Of a stretch of DNA of 64,000 bases, positions 17,410-26,505 are shown one piece after another. The translations under genes and the position numbers were made by a program. The notes beneath the pieces were generated by a model. It was not told the origin of the DNA. It saw nothing but the letters and a program-made list of their open reading frames with translations, and did no database searches. The stretch is from NCBI GenBank assembly GCA_900542765.1, contig UQOX01000004.1:31094-95093 (forward strand). The letters are read 5' to 3'. Each line of letters begins with the position of its first letter. Within the stretch, counting starts at the first letter, position 1. This DNA comes from an uncultured Porphyromonadaceae bacterium (GTDB lineage: Bacteria; Bacteroidota; Bacteroidia; Bacteroidales; UBA11471).

Positions 17410-18822
17410 TTACCAGGTGGGTAGGTGGAGGTCGTCGGGAAGATAGCCGCTGCGTATGCGCCACTCCGTGGGGTAGAGGTTGTTGATGCGGTTGCCGAGA
17501 TGGTTGCACCACCCCAGCGGGGTGCCTTCGTAGACGACGAGCCGGGTGCCGCGGTGATGGGGGTCGGACGCGACGGCCGGCGCTTCGCGACGCAGGTAGG
17601 TGATGGCATCGGCGAGGGAGAGCGGGAGCGGCTCGAAGGCGTCGGGTGCGAGTCCGGTCGAGAGGGCGAGGGCGTGGTGGGGCTGCCATTCACGTCCTTT
17701 GAGGGTGGCCACCGGTATGCCGCGATGTACGACTTCGAAGTGGGTGGCGAAGAAGGCGTGGTCGGTGGCATAGGCCGAAGGCAGTGCGGTGACCGTGGTG
17801 TCGCCGATGTCGAAAGTGTAGTCGTCGGGTGCGGCGAGCCATGTGCGCCATGGGGCCGGATTGCCTTTGCCGGGCTGGCGCGGATTCTTGCTTTTGCCCC
17901 CTTTGCGGGAGGCGCGCTGCAACCATTCGTCGCGTTGGCACTCCTCTTCGTACCCCGGTTTGCGCAGCACGGCCATGAAAAGCCCTTCGCCGCGGGTGTA
18001 GTGGGGCATGAACCGGTAGGCGGGCAGGTCGGTGTCGAGCGAGGGGCGAATGTGCCATGCCTCGGAGGGCGACGCGTCGAGCGGGGTGGCTCCGAACCGC
18101 TCGCACAAGAAGTGTACGATGTCTTCGTTTTCCTCGCGGTTGTAGGTGCAGGTGCTGTATATGAGCAGTCCGCCGGGGCGCAGGGCGTCCCACACATCGG
18201 TGAGGATTTCGCGCTGGCGGTCGGCACAGAGTCCCACTTGCGCGGGCGACCATTCGGCTATGGCCTGCGGGTCTTTGCGGAACATGCCTTCGCCCGAGCA
18301 GGGCGCGTCGACCAGTATGACGTCGAAATAGTGGGTCAGTTTTCCGAAGTCGGCCGCCGAGTTGCGGGTTACGATGGTATTGTCATATCCCCACTTGATA
18401 AGGTTCTCGGCCAATATATGGGTGCGGGGGCGCACCACTTCGTTGCATACCGCCAGACTGCCGGCCGGCAGGGCTGCAAGGGCGAGCGTGCTTTTCCCTC
18501 CGGGAGCCGCACACAGGTCGAGATAGCGCACGGGACGGTCGACAAAGCGGCGCAGCACATGGTCGAGGAACATCGAGGAGGCCTCCTGCACATAGTAGAG
18601 GCCGCCATGCAACCGGGGGTCGAAGGTAAAGGCCGGTCGGGTATCGAGGTAATAGGCGTTGCGGCACCACGGCACAGGGCGATAGTCGGGCTGCCGGTCG
18701 CATTTGGCCGGGTTGAGGCGCAAGCTGGTCTGCGGTTCGGTGGAGAGGGCGGCTTCAAAATCGATATATTCGTCACCCAACAGGCGGCGCATACGGGTAG
18801 AAAACTCGGCAGGTAAATCCAT
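17410..18822 (-). CDS. RsmF-like rRNA cytosine-C5 methyltransferase
   Basis: 470 residues. RsmB/NOP methyltransferase core: SAM motif YLDLCAAPGGKSTLALAAL, motif IV DVILVDAPCSGEGMFRKDP with the releasing Cys, and motif VI IYSTCTYNREENEDIV with the catalytic Cys. A C-terminal domain from about 300 resembles the RsmF/YebU PUA-like tail, with a basic KGGKSKNPR linker. It probably methylates a 16S rRNA cytosine. It is divergent from the RsmI-like gene; the 144 nt between them holds promoters for both. Confidence 0.9.
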   Translation of the reverse strand: MDLPAEFSTRMRRLLGDEYIDFEAALSTEPQTSLRLNPAKCDRQPDYRPVPWCRNAYYLDTRPAFTFDPRLHGGLYYVQEASSMFLDHVLRRFVDRPVRYLDLCAAPGGKSTLALAALPAGSLAVCNEVVRPRTHILAENLIKWGYDNTIVTRNSAADFGKLTHYFDVILVDAPCSGEGMFRKDPQAIAEWSPAQVGLCADRQREILTDVWDALRPGGLLIYSTCTYNREENEDIVHFLCERFGATPLDASPSEAWHIRPSLDTDLPAYRFMPHYTRGEGLFMAVLRKPGYEEECQRDEWLQRASRKGGKSKNPRQPGKGNPAPWRTWLAAPDDYTFDIGDTTVTALPSAYATDHAFFATHFEVVHRGIPVATLKGREWQPHHALALSTGLAPDAFEPLPLSLADAITYLRREAPAVASDPHHRGTRLVVYEGTPLGWCNHLGNRINNLYPTEWRIRSGYLPDDLHLPTW

Positions 18823-18851
18823 ATTCTTGTGGGAATGATTCTATGTTTGGG

Positions 18852-18869
18852 CAAAATTAACTATTTTTG
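18852..18869. promoter_or_regulatory. Divergent -7 elements between rsmF-like and rsmI-like genes
   Basis: Minus strand TAATTTTG at 18859-18852 lies 30 nt before the RsmF-like ATG. Plus strand TATTTTTG at 18862-18869 lies 98 nt before the RsmI-like ATG. Both fit TAnnTTTG; -33 elements are not clear. Confidence 0.4.
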
Positions 18870-18966
18870 CCGAGAAATTTTGAAAAGAGGTGCTCTATTC
18901 GGCAGAATCGGTTCTGCATCTCCGTCTCTTTCAAGTCCGATTTCTGCAAAAACACAACCGTAAGCT

Positions 18967-19674
18967 ATGCTCGAAGCAGCTCTATATCTCATACCCGTCA
19001 CTTTGGGAGACACCCCGCATGACCGCGTCTTGCCGGCCTATAATCGCGAAGTGACGTCGGGAATACGCCATTTTGTGGTGGAGAACGTGCGTTCGGCGCG
19101 GCGTTTCTTGAAACGTTGCGACCCGGCGACCGACATCGACGCCATAACCTTTTACACCCTCGACCGCCACACGCCGCCCGAGGCGGTGGCCGGTTTTCTC
19201 GCCCCTTTGGCCCAAGGGTTGCCCGTGGGGGTGATTTCCGAGGCCGGCTGTCCTGCGGTGGCCGACCCCGGTGCCGACGTGGTGGCCGTTGCACAACGCA
19301 AAGGCTATAAGGTGGTGCCGCTGGTGGGACCCTCGTCGATACTCTTGTCGCTCATGGCGTCGGGATTCAACGGGCAGAGTTTTGCCTTCCACGGTTATCT
19401 GCCCATCGACGGTGGAGAGCGGGCCAAGGCCATGAAGCGTCTCGAACAGCGCATCTACAACGAGAACGAGACACAGATTTTCATCGAGACCCCCTATCGC
19501 AACGACAAGATGGTCGACGACTGCCTGCGCTATTGCCGTCCGCAGACGCGCCTGTGCATAGCCTTGGGCATCACCACGGCCGAGGAGTCGATACGCACCC
19601 TCACACTCGCCGAGTGGGCCCGTCACAAACCCGTATTACCTAAAACGCCTTGTATATTTTTATTGTATAAGTGA
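18967..19674 (+). CDS. RsmI-like SAM-dependent methyltransferase
   Basis: 235 residues. Tetrapyrrole-methylase fold: N-terminal LYLIPVTLGDTP, then GLPVGVISEAGCPAVADPGADVV, VVPLVGPSSILLSLMASGFNGQSFAFHGYLP and FIETPYRNDKMVDD, all typical of the RsmI group that 2'-O-methylates C1402 of 16S rRNA. It lacks the extra C-terminal domain of long RsmI proteins and the N-terminal block is altered (IPVTLGD rather than VATPIGN), so it is a short Bacteroidota variant whose target is not certain. Confidence 0.85.
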   Translation: MLEAALYLIPVTLGDTPHDRVLPAYNREVTSGIRHFVVENVRSARRFLKRCDPATDIDAITFYTLDRHTPPEAVAGFLAPLAQGLPVGVISEAGCPAVADPGADVVAVAQRKGYKVVPLVGPSSILLSLMASGFNGQSFAFHGYLPIDGGERAKAMKRLEQRIYNENETQIFIETPYRNDKMVDDCLRYCRPQTRLCIALGITTAEESIRTLTLAEWARHKPVLPKTPCIFLLYK

Positions 19675-19808
19675 CGCTCTTGCTTGAAAGATTCCCGAGT
19701 GCGGTTCGCTCCGGAGGTATGAAGTAAACACCTCAGGTAAGAATTGCCTGTCGGAAAAAGAAGGGTGCCATTTTCAAGGCGTACAAGATTTGCTTTTGGA
19801 GAAGAAAC

Positions 19809-20654
19809 ATGACGATACGATTTTTGAGCCTGTCGAGCGGTAGCAGCGGAAACTGTTATTATCTGGGAACCGACACTTACGGCATTCTCATCGATGCGGG
19901 CATTTCGGCGCGGCAGATAAAGAAGTCGCTGGCGGCCAACGGTATCGCCTTCGAGTCGATTGTCGCGGTGTGCATCACCCACGACCATGCCGACCACATC
20001 AGGGGAGCGGGTTATGTGGGCGAGAAGTGCGGCATTCCCGTCTATACGACGCAGACTATTCTCAACGGCATGAACCGCTGCTATGCCATGACGCAGAAAA
20101 TCTATTCCGTGGGTCGTCCCATTCTCAAAGAGACCCCGTTCATGATACGCGACTTCATCGTTACCGCCTTCGAGGTGCCTCACGACGGTACCGACAATGT
20201 CGGCTATCGCGTCGAGGTCGGCGGCCGTTGTTTTGTCTTTGCCACCGACCTGGGGTACATTCCCGACAGTGTGGCGGCCTATTTGCAACAGGCTCACTGC
20301 CTTGTGCTCGAAGCCAATTACGACAGGGAGATGTTGCAGCAGGGGCCTTATCCCTATTATTTGAAGAAGCGCATCGTGTCTCGCTCGGGACACTTGTGCA
20401 ACAACGATACGGCCGAGTTTCTCGCCACCCATTACCACCCCGGGCTCGAATATGTTTTCTTGTGCCACCTCAGCCGCGAGAACAATACGCCCGAACTGGC
20501 CTGCCGCACCATCGAGGCACGCCTCCTGCAAAGCAACATCGCCGTGGGCCGTGACGTGCAGTTGGCGCCTCTGCCGCGCAACACGGCGAGTGAACTCTAT
20601 CTCTTCCCGCTTGGAAACGAGGAGCCGTGTTACAGGCAGATGTGCTTGTTCTGA
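19809..20654 (+). CDS. MBL-fold metallo-hydrolase, YycJ/WalJ-like
   Basis: 281 residues. N-terminal SLSSGSSGNCYYLG and the metal motif THDHADH (around 60), with EVPHDGTDNVGYRV and FATDLGYIPD further on. This is the pattern of the YycJ/WalJ beta-lactamase-fold family, implicated elsewhere in DNA repair and cell-wall/division coordination. Cytosolic, with no signal peptide. The 134 nt before it hold no obvious signals. Confidence 0.88.
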   Translation: MTIRFLSLSSGSSGNCYYLGTDTYGILIDAGISARQIKKSLAANGIAFESIVAVCITHDHADHIRGAGYVGEKCGIPVYTTQTILNGMNRCYAMTQKIYSVGRPILKETPFMIRDFIVTAFEVPHDGTDNVGYRVEVGGRCFVFATDLGYIPDSVAAYLQQAHCLVLEANYDREMLQQGPYPYYLKKRIVSRSGHLCNNDTAEFLATHYHPGLEYVFLCHLSRENNTPELACRTIEARLLQSNIAVGRDVQLAPLPRNTASELYLFPLGNEEPCYRQMCLF

Positions 20655-20737
20655 ACCGGTCGCATTATGGCGCTGGTGTTGTAATGTTCTTGTTTATAAA
20701 TGGTTGCCGGTTGTCTGCTACTTTCCTTATTCTCTTT

Positions 20738-20817
20738 TTGTAATTGTTTCTTAACATAATTGTTACGGTTCTATAACAGGCTTGTTATTCCCTTGTAATA
20801 AGGACCCGGTACTTTTG
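20738..20817 (+). promoter_or_regulatory. Promoter with phased Pho-box-like repeats
   Basis: TTGTAA at 20738, TTGTTA at 20760, TTGTTA at 20782 and TTGTAA at 20793: starts are 22, 22 and 11 nt apart, all in one 11 bp phase, as for OmpR/PhoB-type dimer sites. The -7 element TACTTTTG is at 20810-20817, and the last repeat starts 17 nt before it, replacing a proper -33 TTTG. The same repeat spacing and 17 nt offset occur at 53883-53918. Predicted start about 20824, 26 nt before the TonB receptor ATG. An inverted repeat ATAACA/TGTTAT (20773-20788) overlaps the third repeat. Confidence 0.6.
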
Positions 20818-20849
20818 CGCTGTCAAAATAATTATACAGGAACGACAGT

Positions 20850-23582
20850 ATGTTCAAGGCAAAAGTTATCTTATCAATTCTCATGGTTTTTGTGGCTTCC
20901 TCACACATGGCATCGGCCTATACGTTGAGCGGAGTCGTGATAGACAAACACACGGGCGACGTGCTTATCGGTGCGACAGTTGTCGTGAAAGAGAGACCTT
21001 CGGTGGGTACGGCCGCCGGTCTCGATGGGACTTTCGAGTTGAAAGACCTTCCCCAGAATATGAAAATGACCCTTGTGGCCCGCTATTTGGGATACAACGA
21101 GGGCGAGTATGTGGTTTCTCCCGCGACAGAGAATATAAGAATCGAACTCGAACCCCAAAGCCACAGCCTCAACGAGGTGGTGGTCGAGGCCAAGTATGAC
21201 CGGGCGACCGACATGGGTGCCCGTTACATTGAGCGGAGCGCGCCTACGGTGATGAACGTGATGAGCGCCCGCAGCATCGAGATTTCACCCGATGTGACGG
21301 TGGCCAATGTGTTGCAACGCATCTCGGGGGTGACGATGGAGCGCGAGAGCTCGGGCGAAGGCCAGTATGCCGTGTTGCGCGGTATGGACAAACGCTACAA
21401 CTACACGCTGGTCAACGGCGTGAAGATACCCAGCCCCGAGAACAAGGACCGTTACATCGCCCTTGATATTTTCCCCAGCGAGATGCTCGACCGTCTCGAA
21501 GTGACCAAGTCGCTCACGCCCGACATGGAAGGCGATGCCACCGGCGGCGTGGTAAACCTCATCATGAAAGAGGCTCCCTCGTCGCGACTCTTCAACATCA
21601 ATGCCTCGGTGGGTTACAACTCGCTGTTTTTCAACAATCGGTTTATGACCTTCGACCGCGGCGGGGTGATGATGGCTTCGCCGCGCGAGACCTTCGGCAA
21701 GGAGTATCACGCCACACCCGCCGACTTTGAGCCAGGAACGGTGAGTTACAAGCAGCGTGCCGCGCTGCCCGATGTGACGTTTGGCCTCTCGTGGGGCGAC
21801 CGTTACTTCGACGACCGGCTGGGTATCGTGCTCTCGGGCAGTTTCCAGAATTTCAACCGCGGCACCGAGTCGCTCTTCTTCGAAGACAACATGCCGCAGA
21901 GCGAGTCGACGGTGCGTCTCTCGTCGATGCGGGAGCGCTTCTACTCCGAGATGAAGATGCAGTATGCCCTGCACCTGAAAAGCGATTTCCGCCTCAACAA
22001 ATACAATACCTTCTCGCTCTATGGCGTGTATGTGGGCAACAATTCGATGGGCGTGCGCGACAGCAAGATTACCGACCTCTCGCTCAACTATGCTCCCGAG
22101 AAGGGCAATTCGCTCGAAGAGTGGGAGACCCGTTCGGTTTTTGAACGGCAGAACATCGTCTCGTTCACCCTGCAAGGCGACCACCGGCTGGGTCGTGGTG
22201 TCGAGGCCGACTGGTCGCTCGTGTGGGCCAACGCCACCAACGATGCCCCCGACCGCACCTATGTCGTGCTCGAAAACGACCGCAACAACTACGTCGACAA
22301 GGTGCGTGCCGACCACATGGAGCGCCGCTGGGAGAGCAACAGCGACCGTGACCTCTCGGCAGCTGCCAACTTCGAATGGAAGCACGATGAGGCTTTCGCC
22401 CCGATGTCGTTGAAGTGGGGCGGACTCTACCGAGACAAACGCCGCACCAACGACTATGTGTCGTACCTCTTTACCCCCGACGGCCAGCAGTATCAGGGAA
22501 GTGACTTCTCTGCCGTCACCGACATCGTGTGGAAGTTGCAGGCTTCGCAAGGTAGCGTAGGCCCGCTCGATTACGATGCCCATGAGCGCATCGGCGCGGC
22601 CTATCTCATGTATCGTCTCGGCAACGATGTGTGGAACGTCATTGCCGGCCTCCGCGCCGAGCACACCGACCAGGGCTACCACATGTATTACCCCAACTAC
22701 AAGGACGACCCCGACGGCGGTCAGGTGTACTGGGATTTCCTGCCGTCGCTCCACCTCAAATATTCGCCCGTCGAGGCGATGAACCTGCGCCTCTCCTATT
22801 TCCGTTCGGTAAACCGTCCCGGTTTCTTCGAAGTCGTTCCCTATTCGATTATCAACGAAGACTATACCGAGTTCGGAAACAAAGACCTGAAACGGGCCCG
22901 CATCGACAATGTCGACCTGCGTTGGGAGTGGTTCCCCTCGGTTACCGACCAGGTGATGGTGGGCGTTTTCTACAAGAACATACAGGACCCTATCGAGTAT
23001 GCCTATTACTCGGTCAACAACCGGCAGTTCGGTTACGGCCCGGCCAACCTGGGTAACGCCCGCAACGTGGGTGTCGAGGTCGATGTCATCAAATATTTCC
23101 GCTACATCGGCATCAAGGCCAACTACACCTACACCCATTCGCAGATTACCACCCCCAAGACGCTTTATTCCCGCGAGAGCGGTTCGCTCCAACGCCTCTC
23201 GGTCGACCAGACCCGCCCGCTCGTAGGCCAGGCTCCGCATGTGGCCAACCTCTCGCTCCTCTATAAGAATGCCGAGAAAGGCTGGGACGCCCAATTCTCT
23301 TTCTCCTACACCGGTGAGAAGATGGCCGTCGTGTCGCACTATTACGAGGCCGACTACTGGGACAGTCCCGTCTTCTCACTCGATGCTTCGGTCGAGAAAA
23401 AGCTGGGTAAGTTCTCGCTTTACGCCAAGGCGACCAATCTGCTCAACACCCATTACAAACGCTACATCAAGACCACCAATGCCTATAACTACGACTTCCC
23501 GTCGCAGGGCCAGGACCGAACCCTTATTCGGGATAACTACTCCGGCATAGGATTCATGGTGGGCGTGCGCTATAAACTGTGA
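20850..23582 (+). CDS. TonB-dependent outer-membrane receptor
   Basis: 910 residues. Signal peptide to about residue 23 (MASA). A CarboxypepD-reg-like domain follows (LSGVVIDKHTGDVLIGATVVV), then a plug with VANVLQRISGVTMERESSGEGQYAVLRGMDKRYNYTLVNGVKIP and a barrel ending in FMVGVRYKL. It is not SusC-type and has no SusD partner. It is followed by a beta-helix lipoprotein and an acid-phosphatase-like enzyme on the same strand (54 and 26 nt gaps), so the three probably form an operon. The promoter has phased Pho-box-like repeats. Inferred role: uptake of a phosphate-bearing compound or phosphate complex. Confidence 0.9.
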   Translation: MFKAKVILSILMVFVASSHMASAYTLSGVVIDKHTGDVLIGATVVVKERPSVGTAAGLDGTFELKDLPQNMKMTLVARYLGYNEGEYVVSPATENIRIELEPQSHSLNEVVVEAKYDRATDMGARYIERSAPTVMNVMSARSIEISPDVTVANVLQRISGVTMERESSGEGQYAVLRGMDKRYNYTLVNGVKIPSPENKDRYIALDIFPSEMLDRLEVTKSLTPDMEGDATGGVVNLIMKEAPSSRLFNINASVGYNSLFFNNRFMTFDRGGVMMASPRETFGKEYHATPADFEPGTVSYKQRAALPDVTFGLSWGDRYFDDRLGIVLSGSFQNFNRGTESLFFEDNMPQSESTVRLSSMRERFYSEMKMQYALHLKSDFRLNKYNTFSLYGVYVGNNSMGVRDSKITDLSLNYAPEKGNSLEEWETRSVFERQNIVSFTLQGDHRLGRGVEADWSLVWANATNDAPDRTYVVLENDRNNYVDKVRADHMERRWESNSDRDLSAAANFEWKHDEAFAPMSLKWGGLYRDKRRTNDYVSYLFTPDGQQYQGSDFSAVTDIVWKLQASQGSVGPLDYDAHERIGAAYLMYRLGNDVWNVIAGLRAEHTDQGYHMYYPNYKDDPDGGQVYWDFLPSLHLKYSPVEAMNLRLSYFRSVNRPGFFEVVPYSIINEDYTEFGNKDLKRARIDNVDLRWEWFPSVTDQVMVGVFYKNIQDPIEYAYYSVNNRQFGYGPANLGNARNVGVEVDVIKYFRYIGIKANYTYTHSQITTPKTLYSRESGSLQRLSVDQTRPLVGQAPHVANLSLLYKNAEKGWDAQFSFSYTGEKMAVVSHYYEADYWDSPVFSLDASVEKKLGKFSLYAKATNLLNTHYKRYIKTTNAYNYDFPSQGQDRTLIRDNYSGIGFMVGVRYKL

Positions 23583-23636
23583 TGACAAATCCATTTTCAA
23601 AATAGAAATTTTTCCAAAACCAATTTTTTTAAAGAC

Positions 23637-24947
23637 ATGAAACTGACAAAAATCATGGCAATGTTTTTTGCCGCAACCACTATCTTTGCAACCGCGTGCT
23701 CCGAGGAGGACAAGAACAACGACGGTATCGATTCCGGTTCCAACAACCTGCCGGGCAATGTCACTGTTTGGCCCAAGGACACCACGGTAACACTTACCGA
23801 CCATTACCTCGTCGATGAGGGACAGGTGCTTGTCGTCGAAGATGGGGTTACCGTGATAGCGGCCAATACCGAGGTGAAACCCGAAATCGTCGTCCTCGGC
23901 AGCATGTACTGCCTGGGTACCGAAGAGAATCCCGTTACCTTCACCGTTGAAGCCTCGTCGAAGGGGAACCGCTTCTCCCGCAACTGGGGCGGCATCATCT
24001 GCGGATATGATTGTCCCGAACTGGTATTGCTCCACACTGTTGTCGAGTATGGAGGGGCATTGACGACCGAAAACTCGCTCTCGTTCCGCAACCAGCTCTT
24101 CAAGACCGAGACCGGCGAAGGCGTCCCTGCCGTACACTTCTGTAATCGTAATGGTAAAATGCTGATTCAGAACTGCGTGTTCCGCAACAACGCCGAGGAC
24201 CAGATTTACATCACCGGCGGCGAGTCGATTGTGGCCAACAACTACTTCATCTGCAACGGTGAAGAGGGTGGCGAAGCCATCAACTACAAGTCCGACTGCA
24301 AGGCCGACATCGCCTACAACCTCATCTATGATGCCAACACCAACGGCTTCAAACTCTCCAACTCGGGATTTACCGATGTGCAGTCGCATCTCTACTGTTA
24401 CAACAACACGATTGTGAACAGCGGTTGGCGTCGTCCCAAGAAAAAAGGCGGTTCGATATGGCTCGAAGAGGGTATCTATGCCGAGATGTACAACAACATG
24501 GTATATGATTGCCGCTGGGGCCTGAAACACGATACCGAGGCTTTCGAGGACGAGAAGTGCGTGATTACGCCCAACTACTATTTTGCCTCGACCGCCGAAG
24601 GCGTGGAGCAGATGCAAGCCGATGAGAGTGAAGGCATTCTCAATGGTGCCAATGACATCATGAGCGCCACGGCCGGCGACAAAGACCCGCTCTTTGTGAA
24701 CTTTACCCGCCAAAGCGACATTAACATCAATGTCGGTGCCAATGAGGCCGGCGCACCCCAAGCGTGGAACGATGCCTGGGATTTCCACCTCGCAGCAGGT
24801 TCACCGGCTCTCACGGGCGGCAACACCTCGTTTGCCCGCCATTATGCCAGTGGCCTGACCTTCGAGGGGCTCGAAGGAATCTATTCGCAGACGACCTTTG
24901 TTTCGCCCGCCCCCTCGGCCTTCTTCGGCGCTTTCGGAAGTAAATAA
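23637..24947 (+). CDS. Right-handed beta-helix lipoprotein, function unknown
   Basis: 436 residues. The SPII signal ends IFATAC (Cys21), followed by an acidic SEEDKNNDGIDSG linker, so it is probably surface- or periplasm-anchored. The body has repeated short beta strands with Asn ladders (VLQNC-like LIQNCVFRNNAEDQIYITGGESIVANNYFICNG, VYDCRWGLKHDT), typical of a right-handed parallel beta-helix. No catalytic signature of a polysaccharide lyase was recognised. It lies between the TonB receptor and the phosphatase-like gene and is probably a binding or processing partner of the receptor. Similar receptor plus lipoprotein pairs are common in Bacteroidota, but the ligand is not known. Confidence 0.75.
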   Translation: MKLTKIMAMFFAATTIFATACSEEDKNNDGIDSGSNNLPGNVTVWPKDTTVTLTDHYLVDEGQVLVVEDGVTVIAANTEVKPEIVVLGSMYCLGTEENPVTFTVEASSKGNRFSRNWGGIICGYDCPELVLLHTVVEYGGALTTENSLSFRNQLFKTETGEGVPAVHFCNRNGKMLIQNCVFRNNAEDQIYITGGESIVANNYFICNGEEGGEAINYKSDCKADIAYNLIYDANTNGFKLSNSGFTDVQSHLYCYNNTIVNSGWRRPKKKGGSIWLEEGIYAEMYNNMVYDCRWGLKHDTEAFEDEKCVITPNYYFASTAEGVEQMQADESEGILNGANDIMSATAGDKDPLFVNFTRQSDININVGANEAGAPQAWNDAWDFHLAAGSPALTGGNTSFARHYASGLTFEGLEGIYSQTTFVSPAPSAFFGAFGSK

Positions 24948-24973
24948 CCATCATTCACTTGAAATACCGTCTT

Positions 24974-25921
24974 ATGAAAATCAAACATCTGTTTTATGCC
25001 CTTTTGCTGTCGGGCTGCTTTGCCGGCGCTGCTGTGGCTCAGACCTCGGTCGAAGTACCTGCCATAAGCGAAGAGGCCCACTCGTTCATCGTCGCCAATG
25101 ACCTCGGCCGCAACGGCTATTACGAGCAGAAACCCATTGCCGAGCTCATGGGGCAGTTGGCCGAAAATGTCGACATCGAGTTTGTCGCCGCTTTGGGCGA
25201 CGTGCATCACTTTGAGGGCGTGGCTTCGGTCGACGACCCGTTGTGGCTCACCAACTACGAACTCATCTATGCACACCCCGAATTGATGATCGATTGGTAT
25301 GCCATACTCGGCAACCACGAATATCGTGGTAATACCCAGGCTGTTCTCGATTACACCAAGGTGAGCCGTCGCTGGTCGACCGAGGGCCGTTACTACGCCA
25401 TCGAGCAGGAAGCCGGCGACAACGAAAAGATGCTCCTTGTCTTTATCGATACCACCCCCCTCATCGACAAGTATCGCGAAGACAGTGAGAAGTATGCCGA
25501 TGCCGGGAAGCAAAACCTGAAAAAGCAGCTCTCCTGGATAGAGAAAACGCTGAAAAACAGCACGGCCAAATGGAAAATCGTGATGGGTCATCACCCGGTC
25601 TTTGCCGATACCTACAAAGGCGAGTCGGAGCGTCTCGATATGCAGGAGCGCATCAAACCGCTGCTCGATGCTTACGGCGTGGACCTCTACCTGTGTGGCC
25701 ATATACACAATTTCCAGCACATACGTCCTGCCGGCAGTGAGGTGCAGTATGTGGTCAATTCGTCGGGTTCGCTGGCGCGTGATGTCAAGCCCACCGAGGG
25801 GACGCTCTTTTGCAGTTCCGATGCCGGATTTTCGGTTGTCTCGGCCGACGATGATACGTTGACGATGTATATGATAAACGCCGAAGGAAAGATTATATAT
25901 AGTTTCTCGATCAAGAAATAA
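24974..25921 (+). CDS. Secreted purple-acid-phosphatase-like metallophosphoesterase
   Basis: 315 residues from the ATG at 24974. Signal peptide to about residue 22 (AVAQ). Calcineurin-like motifs in order: NDLG (D43), GDVHHF (G75-D76), GNHE (N114-H115), GHHP and GHIHNFQH. The spacing and the NGYYEQ and IDTTPLIDKY blocks fit the tartrate-resistant (type 5) acid phosphatase group. In that group motif II is GDxxY with a metal-binding Tyr; here the aligned residue is His79, and motif I has Asn in place of the first Gly. It would release phosphate from phosphomonoesters in the envelope. Third gene of the TonB receptor operon, ending before hairpins at 25944-25998. Confidence 0.88.
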   Translation: MKIKHLFYALLLSGCFAGAAVAQTSVEVPAISEEAHSFIVANDLGRNGYYEQKPIAELMGQLAENVDIEFVAALGDVHHFEGVASVDDPLWLTNYELIYAHPELMIDWYAILGNHEYRGNTQAVLDYTKVSRRWSTEGRYYAIEQEAGDNEKMLLVFIDTTPLIDKYREDSEKYADAGKQNLKKQLSWIEKTLKNSTAKWKIVMGHHPVFADTYKGESERLDMQERIKPLLDAYGVDLYLCGHIHNFQHIRPAGSEVQYVVNSSGSLARDVKPTEGTLFCSSDAGFSVVSADDDTLTMYMINAEGKIIYSFSIKK

Positions 25922-25943
25922 CTACCATACTGTCGTGATAAGC

Positions 25944-25998
25944 GGAAAGGAATCCCCCTTTCCAAAGGGAGAGGCGGCCTTGTGAAAGGTCGCCTCTC
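25944..25998 (+). terminator. Hairpin pair after the phosphatase gene
   Basis: GGAAAG/CTTTCC (25944-25963) and GAGAGGCGGCC at 25969-25979 with GGTCGCCTCTC at 25988-25998 (10 of 11 pairs, 8 nt loop), followed by TTGGTTTC. Likely terminator of the TonB receptor operon; the T-tract is weak. Confidence 0.5.
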
Positions 25999-26040
25999 TT
26001 GGTTTCTAACGGGAACGTTGTTCCTTGTCGTTTCATGCGG

Positions 26041-26415
26041 CTATCTCATGCCCAAAATGATGCCGAGGACATAAGGTATGAGCCAAAAGGCCCACACGAA
26101 GACACTGAATTTGCTGAAATTGCGTTTTGCCTTCACGCTTCCTTTCCAGTAGGTGAGAATGGCCCACAAGGCGTGTACCGCCATGAGAAAGAGTGCGGCG
26201 GCTCCGGTAATGCCGTGTAATACATCTTTGTTTACCGGGTCGTTCATCTCGGTCATCAGGGCTGTGCCGAAGGAGTCGGCACATAGTCCCAGCAAGAAGA
26301 AAACGATGTGCCACAGGCGTAAACGTTTCTCGATGCGTTCACCCCATGTGCCGATGGAATAAAAGACAAGGGCCAGTGTCATGCTTACAATGGCCGATCC
26401 TAAAAGTGCGTTCAT
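26041..26415 (-). CDS. HsmA-like small membrane protein
   Basis: 124 residues with four predicted transmembrane helices (about 4-20, 33-52, 66-86, 100-122). Matches the short HsmA/TIGR03987 membrane family by the HIVFFLLGLCADSFGT and HGITGAAALFLMAVHALWA blocks. In E. coli-type heme-export systems HsmA partners HsmB, but no such partner is here, so function is not assigned. Confidence 0.7.
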   Translation of the reverse strand: MNALLGSAIVSMTLALVFYSIGTWGERIEKRLRLWHIVFFLLGLCADSFGTALMTEMNDPVNKDVLHGITGAAALFLMAVHALWAILTYWKGSVKAKRNFSKFSVFVWAFWLIPYVLGIILGMR

Positions 26416-26424
26416 AATGTGAGG

Positions 26425-26460
26425 TAAAAGAATCGCCCGACCTTAATCTCGGGCGATTCT
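26425..26460 (-). terminator. Terminator of the lpxK-punA-thiL-TlpA operon
   Basis: Perfect 12 bp stem: AGAATCGCCCGA at 26429-26440 and TCGGGCGATTCT at 26449-26460, 8 nt loop. The minus strand continues TTTTACC. It lies 46 nt past the stop of the last TlpA gene. Confidence 0.8.
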
Positions 26461-26505
26461 CATGGTTAATAATGAGTGTGTATGGAAATTTTGTAAGAGC
26501 GGGAG

